From contig NZ_KI421517.1 of NCBI RefSeq assembly GCF_000473365.1, forward strand, positions 4,724,296-4,788,295: a stretch of DNA of 64,000 nucleotides. The letters are read 5' to 3'. Under the pieces are notes generated by a model. The model ran no database searches, was not told the origin of the DNA, and saw only the letters and a list, made by a program, of their open reading frames with translations. Of this stretch, positions 25,271 to 33,629 are shown piece after piece (position 1 is the stretch's first letter; each line of letters begins with the position of its first letter). The translations under genes and the position numbers were made by a program. This DNA comes from Adhaeribacter aquaticus DSM 16391 (GTDB lineage Bacteria > Bacteroidota > Bacteroidia > Cytophagales > Hymenobacteraceae).

Positions 25271-25366
25271 CTATGCTGCCATTTTAGTACAAACTCCATT
25301 ACTATTCTGGTTTGTTATCACCTCAACATCTAAGGTCGGCTTTGTAGAACATTGTGATTTTACCAT
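25271..25366 (-). CDS. Possible micro-ORF (31 aa) upstream of Cys-rich gene
   Basis: From ATG 25364-25366 to TAG 25271-25273: MVKSQCSTKPTLDVEV followed by ITNQNSNGVCTKMAA. It is preceded by GAGGAAATAAAA, an unusually good Shine-Dalgarno for this group. Two cysteines. It overlaps the long version of the Cys-rich frame, supporting the shorter start there. It could be a small peptide of the same locus. Very short, so tentative. Confidence 0.3.
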   Translation of the reverse strand: MVKSQCSTKPTLDVEVITNQNSNGVCTKMAA

Positions 25367-25541
25367 TTTTATTTCCTCAACTAAAACTTGAATATTTTAT
25401 AGGGTATCCAACAATTGTAACTGGTGCTTCAATCTAACCACAATTGTTTGAAAGGCTGCCTTAGCAAAACTTAGTATTAGTAGCCTCAGCTTTCGTGGTA
25501 TTAAACAGATGCCGATAAATACATTGGGATAACCTGTGTAC

Positions 25542-25754
25542 CTAAATATCTTTAAGAATATTATTTATCTTCTTTTTTCTTGCAAATGCTTTAACCTCTC
25601 GGTCAAACCAGTCTTCTTCTTCAGAACTATTACTGATACATATAAAGGGATCTAAGATTAATGAACCAATGGTAGAGAATCGAAAGCTATCATATGGGTT
25701 TTTAAACATGCTATCAGTAGTTATCTGGATTTTCTTTTTTGGTATGTTTTTCAT
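25542..25754 (-). CDS. Small hypothetical protein (70 aa)
   Basis: 70 residues, starting MKNIPKKKIQITTDSMF and ending VKAFARKKKINNILKDI; basic at both ends with an acidic centre (SEEEDWFDRE). The sequence MFKNPYDSFRFSTIGSLILD has no match I can name. It lies upstream of the Cys-rich locus on the same strand and may be transcribed with it. Function unknown. Confidence 0.45.
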   Translation of the reverse strand: MKNIPKKKIQITTDSMFKNPYDSFRFSTIGSLILDPFICISNSSEEEDWFDREVKAFARKKKINNILKDI

Positions 25755-26181
25755 AACTGAATATTAATTTCTACGATATATTCAGATTTTATCCATACCT
25801 CAATAGCTACAGCATTTACCTACATCAGCATCTACAACTCTTACCTGGTACTTCAATTTTATACAAGATAATGATATATAATAGATTTAATTACTATAAT
25901 AAATAGGTTACCTGATTAGAATTGATCATCAATTACCTAATCTTCCTCTATCATAAAATTAAATTAGTGTACTCACATAAGAGAGCATTTCTACTATTTT
26001 ACTACTTCTTACTTTTAATAGTTAATTGAATAATATAAAATAATAAAATATTAAATAAATATAATTTAAATAGATAATTATAAAGAAATATCAAAGAATA
26101 ATTAAACTTTAAAGAGATTCATTATATAATATATACTTAGTCTATCCAGATAGATTAAGATAAAAATGAATATCTAATAAA
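25755..26181. other. Intergenic, very AT-rich
   Basis: 427 bp between divergent genes. Extremely AT-rich with runs of TAATAAAATATTAAA-type sequence just before the polymerase-like gene. This could be an easily melted region, conceivably an origin, but I see no iterons. Confidence 0.3.
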
Positions 26182-27840
26182 GTGAATAATAATGATTTAG
26201 AATTTTATATACCACATAATATAAATATAAGAGACCTTTTAAAAAAAGAAGGTAAAGGACTACGCTACATTGATTGCCAAATAGATAAGTATCACTGGTT
26301 TTTGGATGCTTTATATAAAAGAAGTATTGTGAATAAAAGGTATAGTACTGGTGATTTCATACCAATAAACCACAAAAAGTTGGGGGAACTACTAGGCTCC
26401 AGATACATAGTCCATATTAAAAAGTTTTTTTTGAGCCAGGGAATTATTGAAAGTGATGGAGACTATGAGATAGACAACAAATGTTTAGGCTTTAGATTAA
26501 CTCCTGAATATCAGGTTCGTCATATTAAATTATTACAAGATGATGATAGCACCTTTATTAAAAACCTAAAAACATTCCATCAGAAACAAATTACTAAAAT
26601 GGATGAAATCACCAGGTACACTTATGATCAGTTAAATAATATTGGTATTTACCGAGAAGAAGCCGAGAAATATGTCGAAGATTGGTATCATCAGAATTAT
26701 CTGGTAGAAAACCCCAAACTGGTAATGAAATTAGCCAAGCTGAACAAAAAACGAAGAAAAAGGGAGAATAAAGCAAAAGTTAATAATCAAGCTATAAAAC
26801 ATTTAGTTCTTACCTATTACCAGTTACTGGAAATCATGCGTGATAGCTATTTATTCCAGATCAAAGCTATAGATGAAAAAACATGGCTCCCAAAACGAGA
26901 TGATAAAGGCTTAAGAATCCATACCTATCTAAGTAATGCATGGAAAGAGCTACGTCAGTTCTTATATGTGAAATCTAATCCTGCTATTCAACTGGTTTCT
27001 TTGGATTGTAGCAACTCTCAGCCATATACCTTGGTGAAAATACTATTAGAGTATTTTAATGGGTTAGACTTATATTCTGGCGAATACGAGGACACTCTGC
27101 TTTATATCGAACTAGTAACTACAGGAAAGCTTTACTCTTTCATGTGTCAAAAGTTGAGCATTACCGACCCAGAAGAGATAACTGAGTTCAAGGTACAGAT
27201 GTTTGAGAAAATATTTTATTGCGCAAATGAGGAAGGCTACGATACTAAAGCAGCAGAAACATTCCGCAACTTTTTTCCAACGGTTTACCAAATTATCATG
27301 CATGAGAAAATGTTTGATTACAATAAATGGGTTAATCAAATGCAAATGGTTGACAGTTCTACGACCTCAAACGAAGCTTTATTTGAACATAAACTTAAAT
27401 TAGCCAAGAAAAATGCTTACAAGCAATTAAGCATACAAATGCAACGTGTTGAAAGTAAGGCTATTCTGGACACCTCAGTAAGTTTACTGAAAGATAAATA
27501 TGGCACTACGGTGTGGTTCGGCAGTATACATGATGCGATTTTGTGTCCGATGGAATTAGCGGATGAAGTACGCCAACTGATGCTAGAATCTTTTACTAGT
27601 GTAGTAGGTATACCACCACATATTAAATCGCCAGAAAAGGTTAATGTTTTGAAGGTAAGGAAAGAGGTTGATACCTATTCTGAATTACCTGACACAACGC
27701 CATTAGCGGAGCTACAGCAGCGTTTTGAAACACTGTTTGCATCAACTGCATATAATAAAAATATTGAGCGTAGAGTGCCTGAAACCGATTTTTATGTAAA
27801 AAAACGTAAAGCTTATATTGAGTATGGTATCGAATGGTGA
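26182..27840 (+). CDS. Divergent family-A DNA-polymerase-like protein
   Basis: 552 residues, GTG start. Residues 1-270 have a winged-helix-like start and a Lys/Arg-rich helix (KLNKKRRKRENKAKV). From 270 on the motifs of Pol I appear in order. Motif A is SLD275CSNSQP, where Pol I has D705-Y-S-Q-I-E. The fingers helix is EFK337VQMF341EKIF345Y, with K, F and F/Y spaced as in Pol I (K758, F762, Y766). Motif C is IH450D451AI (Pol I H881-D882-E). D275 and D451 are 176 residues apart, and 177 in Pol I. There are no exonuclease domains. Two exchanges (Glu710 to Gln, Glu883 to Ala) make activity uncertain. Possibly a replication protein of the island. I know no name for the family. Confidence 0.55.
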   Translation: MNNNDLEFYIPHNINIRDLLKKEGKGLRYIDCQIDKYHWFLDALYKRSIVNKRYSTGDFIPINHKKLGELLGSRYIVHIKKFFLSQGIIESDGDYEIDNKCLGFRLTPEYQVRHIKLLQDDDSTFIKNLKTFHQKQITKMDEITRYTYDQLNNIGIYREEAEKYVEDWYHQNYLVENPKLVMKLAKLNKKRRKRENKAKVNNQAIKHLVLTYYQLLEIMRDSYLFQIKAIDEKTWLPKRDDKGLRIHTYLSNAWKELRQFLYVKSNPAIQLVSLDCSNSQPYTLVKILLEYFNGLDLYSGEYEDTLLYIELVTTGKLYSFMCQKLSITDPEEITEFKVQMFEKIFYCANEEGYDTKAAETFRNFFPTVYQIIMHEKMFDYNKWVNQMQMVDSSTTSNEALFEHKLKLAKKNAYKQLSIQMQRVESKAILDTSVSLLKDKYGTTVWFGSIHDAILCPMELADEVRQLMLESFTSVVGIPPHIKSPEKVNVLKVRKEVDTYSELPDTTPLAELQQRFETLFASTAYNKNIERRVPETDFYVKKRKAYIEYGIEW

Positions 27841-27869
27841 TGAATAACAAAAAGGTATACAACTAATTT

Positions 27870-27914
27870 GGTGGGTTCAAACAAGACATTTTTACATTTT
27901 TTGTTTGAACCACC
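27870..27914. terminator. Bidirectional hairpin between convergent genes
   Basis: GGTGGGTTCAAACAA (27870-27884) pairs with TTGTTTGAACCACC (27901-27914) with a single bulged base. The loop is T-rich. It stands midway between the stop of the polymerase-like gene and the stop of the minus-strand gene. Confidence 0.65.
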
Positions 27915-27962
27915 TAACAGCTTCATTTAATATTAGAATACCCATGGTTGTAAAATCAAAGA

Positions 27963-28907
27963 TTAATTTGCAGTTAAAGCTATTTGGTGCTGCTCAGCTT
28001 TTGCATACAACTGTTTAAAATCGTTTTTATGAAGATGGTAGAAGGTAATCTGTTGCGGATATGGATACTTACCTTCATTTTCTTCCAAAAAGGTTAAAAA
28101 ATCATCATAATTATGCGCCAACCAAGGAGAAAGACCTAAAGCGTTGACTTTTTTATTTCTACAGAATTGAAGTATCTGATCAAAACTATAATTTTTTAGA
28201 AACTCCACTTTCGGAGCTACACTTTTTAAGTTTTCAGTTTCTAGTGGGGAACACCTAACGAATAAAACATCTAAAACTTCATAATCTTCCCAGATGTTCA
28301 TATGCTGAACAGATATTTTTCTTCTTCCACAATTAAATGATACAGGTACACCAGATGATTTGGTTACCTTCCACACGCAAAACTCCTTTCCTTTTACCTT
28401 ATAATAGTCTGAAAATACGTTAGGGTCTATATAACTACTATCTTCTTCACCTAAAAGAACTGCCTGCTGTGGAAGGTTGAACAATTTTTTCCATTTTCTT
28501 CGTCCGTAAGAATTTGGGCAAGCAATATGCAGGTACTCGTCTTTTATGATAGGTAAAATATTACTAAAGCTCCAATTCCCATGAATTGAGTACCAACCCG
28601 CCCCTTCTGAAAGTCCTTCATTGATACAAACAAAGGCATCAAATTTAATTCCTATATTTTTGAAAAAAGCTGTAGCTTGAATTGCATTAAGACCAACAGA
28701 AATTACCTTACCATTAATTGATAATATATCTTTGAAACACCTATCCACAAGTACTATATTATCAAAAGGAAGGTCAGCATATTGCTTTTTAATCTTTGTA
28801 CCAGAAGCATAATAGATTAAATTACGACCATTTATTAAACGCTCTTTTAAAATAACGCTTAATTCTAAATAGTCATTTTTAGAAAAATCAGTAATTGTTT
28901 TATGCAT
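27963..28907 (-). CDS. Hypothetical protein, Rossmann-like (314 aa)
   Basis: 314 residues. The opening after a short N-terminus, RNLIYYASGTKIKKQYADL and NIVLVDRCF, looks like the first strands of a Rossmann-type nucleotide-binding fold, as in some methyltransferases. Later blocks (HGNWSFSNILPIIKDEYLHIACP, LGEEDSSYIDP, SFNCGRRKISVQHMN) fit no family I can name. No catalytic motif can be assigned. It converges with the polymerase-like gene and stands alone. Island-specific gene of unknown function. Confidence 0.5.
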   Translation of the reverse strand: MHKTITDFSKNDYLELSVILKERLINGRNLIYYASGTKIKKQYADLPFDNIVLVDRCFKDILSINGKVISVGLNAIQATAFFKNIGIKFDAFVCINEGLSEGAGWYSIHGNWSFSNILPIIKDEYLHIACPNSYGRRKWKKLFNLPQQAVLLGEEDSSYIDPNVFSDYYKVKGKEFCVWKVTKSSGVPVSFNCGRRKISVQHMNIWEDYEVLDVLFVRCSPLETENLKSVAPKVEFLKNYSFDQILQFCRNKKVNALGLSPWLAHNYDDFLTFLEENEGKYPYPQQITFYHLHKNDFKQLYAKAEQHQIALTAN

Positions 28908-29217
28908 AGAGTAGAATTAACAATTAAAGTTGATTAGCTATAAATTCTTGAAAAGTAAAATTACACAAAATCAACATAATTAACTAGAAAATACCCATAT
29001 AACATCCAGGTTTTCAACTATTTACATTAGATTAACTAAAGTACCAACATTATTTCAATATAGCTAAACCACCTTGCATTTAACTTCATTTATCATTTAG
29101 AAAAAATCTGTGCGACTAAAAAATAGTTAATTTGAGATGCTGTAGATTGTACTTCACTACGGATCATTTTAAAAAGAATAAAATAATCTTATCTTAGACT
29201 GACCTAATCTATTTGAT
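28908..29217. other. Intergenic between divergent genes
   Basis: 310 bp of AT-rich sequence without a convincing open frame or strong hairpin. It should contain the promoters of both flanking genes. Confidence 0.3.
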
Positions 29218-29877
29218 ATGAAGAACATCATCGCCTTTGCTGACGAGTACGGTAACAATTCTTTCAACTTTGAAGAACAAGGTACCCACTTCATTGTAGC
29301 GAGCGTGATTGTTCCTAAAGATAAATTAAATGATATTGAATCATCAGTAGAGAAGATTCGGCAGAAATATTTTCAAAAAGGTGAAATAAAATCTAGTGGT
29401 GTAGCCAACAACCATAAAAGACGATTAATTGTGCTGCATGAATTAACACAACTGGACTTTAATATTTATGCTGTGGTAGTCAATAAAAAACAATTATATG
29501 GCGAAGGCTTTAAATATAAAGGCTCTTTCTATAAGTATTGCAATGGCTTGGTTTATCGGGAACTCTATAAAACATTTCCCAACCTGGAATTAGTAGTAGA
29601 TGAACATGGCACCAACGACTTCATGCGTGGTTTTAAAAGGTATGTTCACCGATACCATGTTCCTACGTTATTTGATTCTTCTGAATTTAGCTTTAAGAGT
29701 AGTCCAGACAGTGTGATGATTCAATTAGCTGATTTTATAGCAGGAACATTGAGCAGATGTTTTGATGAAAGTAAAATAACAGTAGAAAGTAACTCTTTTC
29801 TGGAAGTACTAAAGCCAAAAACCAGTAGCATCAACTACTTTCCACCCGTTTCTAATAGTTATCAGATTCAATTATAA
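29218..29877 (+). CDS. DUF3800 family protein (RNase H-like fold)
   Basis: 219 residues. The N-terminal IIAFADEYGNN corresponds to the D-E-S-G start of DUF3800 proteins, with Tyr in place of Ser. HFIVASVIVP and IKSSGVANNHKRR follow. The late LELVVDEHGTND and SPDSVMIQLADFIAGTLSRCF give the second and third acidic positions of a predicted RNase H-like fold. DUF3800 genes are frequent in phages, islands and toxin-like loci; a nuclease role is predicted, not proven. It has its own promoter region and no tight partner. Confidence 0.85.
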   Translation: MKNIIAFADEYGNNSFNFEEQGTHFIVASVIVPKDKLNDIESSVEKIRQKYFQKGEIKSSGVANNHKRRLIVLHELTQLDFNIYAVVVNKKQLYGEGFKYKGSFYKYCNGLVYRELYKTFPNLELVVDEHGTNDFMRGFKRYVHRYHVPTLFDSSEFSFKSSPDSVMIQLADFIAGTLSRCFDESKITVESNSFLEVLKPKTSSINYFPPVSNSYQIQL

Positions 29878-30101
29878 GTAGAAGATAAAGCCTATGATAA
29901 TGTAATAGCTGAACTGTGTGTAATAGAATCAGAGAGTTCATCAACACCAAAGAAGTTAAGAGCCAAGCTGATATAGATCAGATAAACAACGCCTAACTCC
30001 TGTTATTATACTTTAATCATTTTAGCCATAAAAAGTTTATTACAACAAAATATTGCTAACACAAATATTGTTATGCTCATCCTTATCAATATCAGATAGG
30101 T

Positions 30102-30359
30102 TTAACATTCATCAAAAAGAGGACCTATATCAATATAGCTAAGGTATTTATTTAAAATATCTAAATCCTCGGATACAATTATTTGGCGGATATGAGTTAA
30201 ACTTGTAGAACGCCAAACCTCTACAAAGAATTTATTTATCTGAAAAATTGACTTTGTTATGTTGCCTTCGTCCACAGTAGCTAAATGAACTCCTTCTGTC
30301 AATAAAATTTTTAATTTATTGATGTTATCAAATTCAATATATTCTTCAATACAAACCAC
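30102..30359 (-). CDS. Hypothetical protein, island family B (copy 1)
   Basis: 85 residues. It is a paralogue of 32720-32968: both read M-x-x-I-x-E-Y, D-x-I-x-K-L-x-x-L-L-x-x-G, then IF, FYVE/FFVE, T-x-I-R-x-I, E-D-x-x-I-L-x-x-Y-L-x-x-I-D-I. The pattern is mixed alpha-beta, acidic and soluble. In both places a tiny divergent gene of another family follows to the right (30484 and 33126), so the pair was duplicated as a unit. Function unknown. Confidence 0.6.
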   Translation of the reverse strand: MVCIEEYIEFDNINKLKILLTEGVHLATVDEGNITKSIFQINKFFVEVWRSTSLTHIRQIIVSEDLDILNKYLSYIDIGPLFDEC

Positions 30360-30483
30360 TGTATAGGTATTAATACGTATTTAAAGTCTTTTATAGGATA
30401 TTATACTTACGTAAAAAGTAGTAGTTAGGACACAAACTTTAACATTTTATTTTGTAAGATTGTCCTTCTAACATATGGTTTTT

Positions 30484-30567
30484 ATGAAAAGTAAATTAAG
30501 TTATAAAGAAGCTTCGGTTAAAATAGACGTATTGAAGGATGTACAACCTAATAGTATAAATACCTAA
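30484..30567 (+). CDS. Micro-ORF, family C, apparently truncated (27 aa)
   Basis: ATG 30484 to TAA 30565-30567 encodes MKSKLSYKEASVKIDVLKDV and 7 more residues. It resembles the start of the 46-residue protein at 33126 (MRYQLKYKEAAEKVEELKNA): Y-K-E-A-x-x-K-x-x-x-L-K. It ends early, so it may be a shortened copy. It is too short to be certain on its own, but its position matches its relative. Confidence 0.4.
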   Translation: MKSKLSYKEASVKIDVLKDVQPNSINT

Positions 30568-30687
30568 AGGACTAACTAAATAGGTAAGCTTATGATTATC
30601 TCGGTAATTAAATTAGCTATACTCCTAAATATCGAGTTCATTATATTTTTGAATGTAAAAGAGCAAATAAACGAACACTAGTTCCAG

Positions 30688-31104
30688 CTATTTTAATTTG
30701 TTCATTAGCCAATCCAAAGCTTGTTCTTTATCAGTAAAGTTTTTTAGTTCAAAGTGAATAAGACCTACTGCTTGTAAGCCGTTGAGTTTAGTTTGAGCAT
30801 GATTCTCGATGCTTATATTAGGGTTTGCCAGTCTGGCAACTTTTTGAACACGTGTATTCTGCAACCCTTTTACTAAGTAAGTAATAATAGCTTCACTTTC
30901 TTTATCTCCAACTGTTAATTTGGAGCTTGAAGAATCAAATAAAAGTTTTTTTATATCATAATTCCGAACTGTACCAATTAAAATATCTATACTGTTTTGA
31001 ATTTCTGGTAGCTGGTAGGCAAATAAATTTGGGTAAACCATTACTCCTATATCATTTGCAGGGTTGTATTCCAACTTTATGATTGAGTTATTAAATAAAA
31101 TCAT
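30688..31104 (-). CDS. STAS/SpoIIAA-like small protein (paralogue 3)
   Basis: 138 residues. The layout parallels 3484 and 4127: a beta-rich first half (SIIKLEYNPANDIGVMVYPNLF), a central YDIKKLLFDSS strand as in STAS folds, VQKVARLANPN, and the end EQALDWLMNKLK. The motif A-L-D-W-L is shared by all three. This copy lies inside the island; the others lie outside it. A switch or sensor role is possible but not supported by a partner gene. Confidence 0.55.
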   Translation of the reverse strand: MILFNNSIIKLEYNPANDIGVMVYPNLFAYQLPEIQNSIDILIGTVRNYDIKKLLFDSSSSKLTVGDKESEAIITYLVKGLQNTRVQKVARLANPNISIENHAQTKLNGLQAVGLIHFELKNFTDKEQALDWLMNKLK

Positions 31105-31299
31105 TAAAATTTAATTATTCTTAGATGCAAGTAGATTATTCCTAAATCCTTTTGAAATGATAACCCTTATTTGAGGAACCTTATAAAGATTTACGATAGA
31201 AAAATTGCAATTACAATTTTCAAGTAAATATAATTATTATTAGCATTAAGAAAGCAAAATTTACTTTATTTTAATTTTTTAGATGCTTCTGAAAATTTA

Positions 31300-31671
31300 T
31301 CAGTTCAACTTAACAGAACCAATTAGTTCATCCATTAATTTGATTAAATCTTTTTTAAAAATTGCTATAATTGTATCAGGTCTGTGACCCTGTTTCATAA
31401 AGCTGATAATACCTTCTACACTATTCTCGGTTATGTCTAATACCTCTTCCTGTTTAGTCGGATGTAATTTATGAAAAGCAATAATTACTTTTAAACTACC
31501 ATCTGAAATTGGAAATGGTTCTGGTTTCAGCAGTGAACATTCTAAAGAATCATCTTTCAAAGTCACATAGTCGGATGGGGAGAGTGGATTCATAAATCTC
31601 TTAAATCCCAGTTCAGGAGCTAACTCAATTAAGCCATTTCGTTCAAAAACCTTAGCTAAGTATTCTTTCAT
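31300..31671 (-). CDS. Hypothetical protein (123 aa)
   Basis: 123 residues: MKEYLAKVFERNGLIELAPELG, then SPSDYVTLKDDSLECSLLKPEPFP, and a closing helical part with VIIAFHKLHPTKQEEVLD. Mixed alpha-beta and soluble. No family recognised. It belongs to the same minus-strand stretch of small island genes as 30688. Likely real on length and composition, function unknown. Confidence 0.5.
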   Translation of the reverse strand: MKEYLAKVFERNGLIELAPELGFKRFMNPLSPSDYVTLKDDSLECSLLKPEPFPISDGSLKVIIAFHKLHPTKQEEVLDITENSVEGIISFMKQGHRPDTIIAIFKKDLIKLMDELIGSVKLN

Positions 31672-31950
31672 TAAATATTGATTAAAGGGATAACATTATT
31701 TAGATATGTTATTATGTATTAAAACCAGATAGTGTGACATATTCAAAAACAATGCCCTTTTAGTAAAGCTTTATTAAACAATAATAAATTCTTAATATTA
31801 AAAATTTTTAAAGATAGTTTATTTAAAAACCAAAATATTATTAATTATATTGGAATCAAGGATAATCCCAAAGAACAGATTAAACCAAGTAGAATTTGAA
31901 AGTATACAAACCAATAAAGTAATTAAGTAGTTTATACAATTATGGTTTCT

Positions 31951-32003
31951 TTGTTTTCCCAGAAAGGGTAATTAAGATATAATTTTCCTTTCTGGGAAAA
32001 CAA
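31951..32003. repeat. 17-bp perfect inverted repeat
   Basis: TTGTTTTCCCAGAAAGG (31951-31967) and CCTTTCTGGGAAAACAA (31987-32003) are exact reverse complements around a 19-nt AT-rich loop. Too long a loop for a typical terminator; candidate operator, recombination site or structured RNA. Confidence 0.55.
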
Positions 32004-32200
32004 TTGAAAATTTACGGGTTATACTACATTCCCAATTTTTTAATTAAGAAAATGGTTTAACTTGCAATTCTGGTTTATTATAAATATTAATTCATATAAT
32101 TAATCCGTTTTTCAGCTTCCTTGTATAACCTTTTGATTATGCAAAATTAGTATTTATAAATATGAATACTTTGTTCTAATAGCTTTTTGTATTTTTAGTA

Positions 32201-32236
32201 AACAAAAAAGGGTAGATTTTTCTACCCTTTTTTGTT
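32201..32236. terminator. Bidirectional terminator-like hairpin
   Basis: AACAAAAAAGGGTAGA (32201-32216) and TCTACCCTTTTTTGTT (32221-32236) are perfect complements with a TTTT loop. The stem ends in A and T runs, so it works as a terminator in either direction. No gene reads into it within 480 bp on either side, hence the ncRNA suspicion. Confidence 0.65.
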
Positions 32237-32719
32237 ATCCATGATTTCTGATTTATCACTACGATGTTGGTAACCACAAATTAAAAGTAAAGCGAACAAG
32301 GTAAAGACTCCCATACTATAATCTTAAGAATTAATTTATTCTATTTGTATAGAAACTATTTACGTGAGCAACTTTTACTGGTTAAGAATATACAGCTACT
32401 TTGCTGTTAATTTTTATTATTTGATTGTTGAAAGGAGGTAATAAATAATTAGAACAGGAAGTTATTTGATATCTTAATGGCAGAAATGGCAGACCAATAC
32501 TGCTGATTTTTACACTTTTTAGAAATGAAAAACGGAAGAGATTCTATCATTTTTCCGTTTAAAATCTATATTTAAAAGACAGGCTTACGCCTAAAATTAA
32601 ATATTTTTTAAAAAACAACAACTTTAATACCGTTGAAAAGGCAGTTGTGAAAGGATCTTGAGCTAAAATTTAAATAAACTACTAATATCCATTTTGATTA
32701 AAAGATGAAATGCATAGAA

Positions 32720-32968
32720 TTAAAGAATACTATCAATATCAATATCATCTAAATAGTTATCCAGAATAGACGAATCTTCCGTTATACAAATGTTTCTAAT
32801 GGTTGTATAACGTTCAGGGCGTGACATCTCTACATAGAAATCATATAACTTAAAGATGGTTTTTAAACCATTGCATTCTTTCTTATTCGCTAATGGAATT
32901 CCATCTATTAACAATAGTTGAAGTTTGGTGATGTAATCAAGCTGTAGGTATTCATTAATATACCACAT
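32720..32968 (-). CDS. Hypothetical protein, island family B (copy 2)
   Basis: 82 residues: MWYINEYLQLDYITKLQLLL, DGIPLA, IFKLYDFYVEM, YTTIRNICITEDSSILDNYL and DDIDIDSIL. It is paralogous to 30102-30359 over the whole length. The divergent small gene at 33126 lies to its right just as 30484 lies next to copy 1. Acidic, soluble and alpha-beta. Function unknown; the repeated divergent arrangement hints at a two-gene module, possibly toxin-antitoxin-like or regulatory. Confidence 0.6.
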   Translation of the reverse strand: MWYINEYLQLDYITKLQLLLIDGIPLANKKECNGLKTIFKLYDFYVEMSRPERYTTIRNICITEDSSILDNYLDDIDIDSIL

Positions 32969-33125
32969 GATATATCTAATTATTAATTTAAATCTTCCAA
33001 TACGAGGTACGATTTTCTAATTAACCATCCTTTGATTAATTACTCTAAAACTTAAGTAATGTTTATTTTATGGTTAAACCATTTTTTAGTTAATCGTATA
33101 AATCTAGCCAAATCATCTAATTATT

Positions 33126-33266
33126 ATGCGCTACCAACTAAAGTATAAAGAAGCGGCAGAGAAGGTGGAAGAGTTGAAGAATGCCAAACCCAACACGAAA
33201 GAAGCATTACTACTAAAGAAGATTATAACTGCTCTAGTTAAATATCATAAGGAGAAGCAGCATTAA
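33126..33266 (+). CDS. Small basic protein, family C (46 aa)
   Basis: ATG 33126 to TAA 33264-33266, 46 residues: MRYQLKYKEAAEKVEELKNA then PNTKEALLLKKIITALVKYHKEKQH. A basic amphipathic helix with coiled-coil character. A shorter relative is at 30484. It sits 157 bp from the start of the family-B gene, divergently. Its conservation beside family B argues that it is translated. Function unknown. Confidence 0.5.
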   Translation: MRYQLKYKEAAEKVEELKNAKPNTKEALLLKKIITALVKYHKEKQH

Positions 33267-33299
33267 ATATAGAAATAGTAAAAAGGAAGATTAATTGAA

Positions 33300-33629
33300 T
33301 CAGGTCCAATAGATTTCTGGTTGGGAATCTAGGGGTGTATTGTTTTTTATGGCTGCTACATCATTAGCAAATTCAAAGTGCAGCTTTCTGATAATATAGG
33401 AATTCAACCCCAAATCCTTCAGTATATCACAGATACTGTCCAGACGTTTTAATGGTGGTAAATTATTTTCCATTTCCAGTAACAACTGAATATTTTTACT
33501 TAGAGCAGGCAACTCACTGAAGCTTGTGGAATAGGCATTAATGGTGTGCAATAATCGTTCAAGAACAATTATTGAGCTTTCGCTAAAAAGATTTGAGGAA
33601 GAAGATGACATTGGTTCTTGGATTATCAT
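33300..33629 (-). CDS. Hypothetical protein, island family A (copy 2)
   Basis: 109 residues. After a Ser-rich start (MSSSSSNLFSESS) it follows the family-A pattern shared with 10279 and 34758: ERLLHTINAYSTSFSELPAL, NNLPPLKRLDSICDIL, LNSYIIRKLHFEFANDV and the closing PEIYW. ATG 33611 (MSSSSS) is an alternative start to 33629. The protein is likely an all-helical bundle. It converges with the small basic gene at 33126, whose stop is 33 bp away. Function unknown. Confidence 0.6.
   Translation of the reverse strand: MIIQEPMSSSSSNLFSESSIIVLERLLHTINAYSTSFSELPALSKNIQLLLEMENNLPPLKRLDSICDILKDLGLNSYIIRKLHFEFANDVAAIKNNTPLDSQPEIYWT

Larger units (their letters stand above)
31672..32719. other. 1-kb gene-free stretch with two strong hairpins
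   Basis: No open frame above noise on either strand. The stretch contains a 17-bp perfect inverted repeat (31951-32003) and a 16-bp perfect terminator-like repeat (32201-32236). Such spacing could mark a small RNA or the boundary of an old element. Otherwise AT-rich. Confidence 0.35.
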
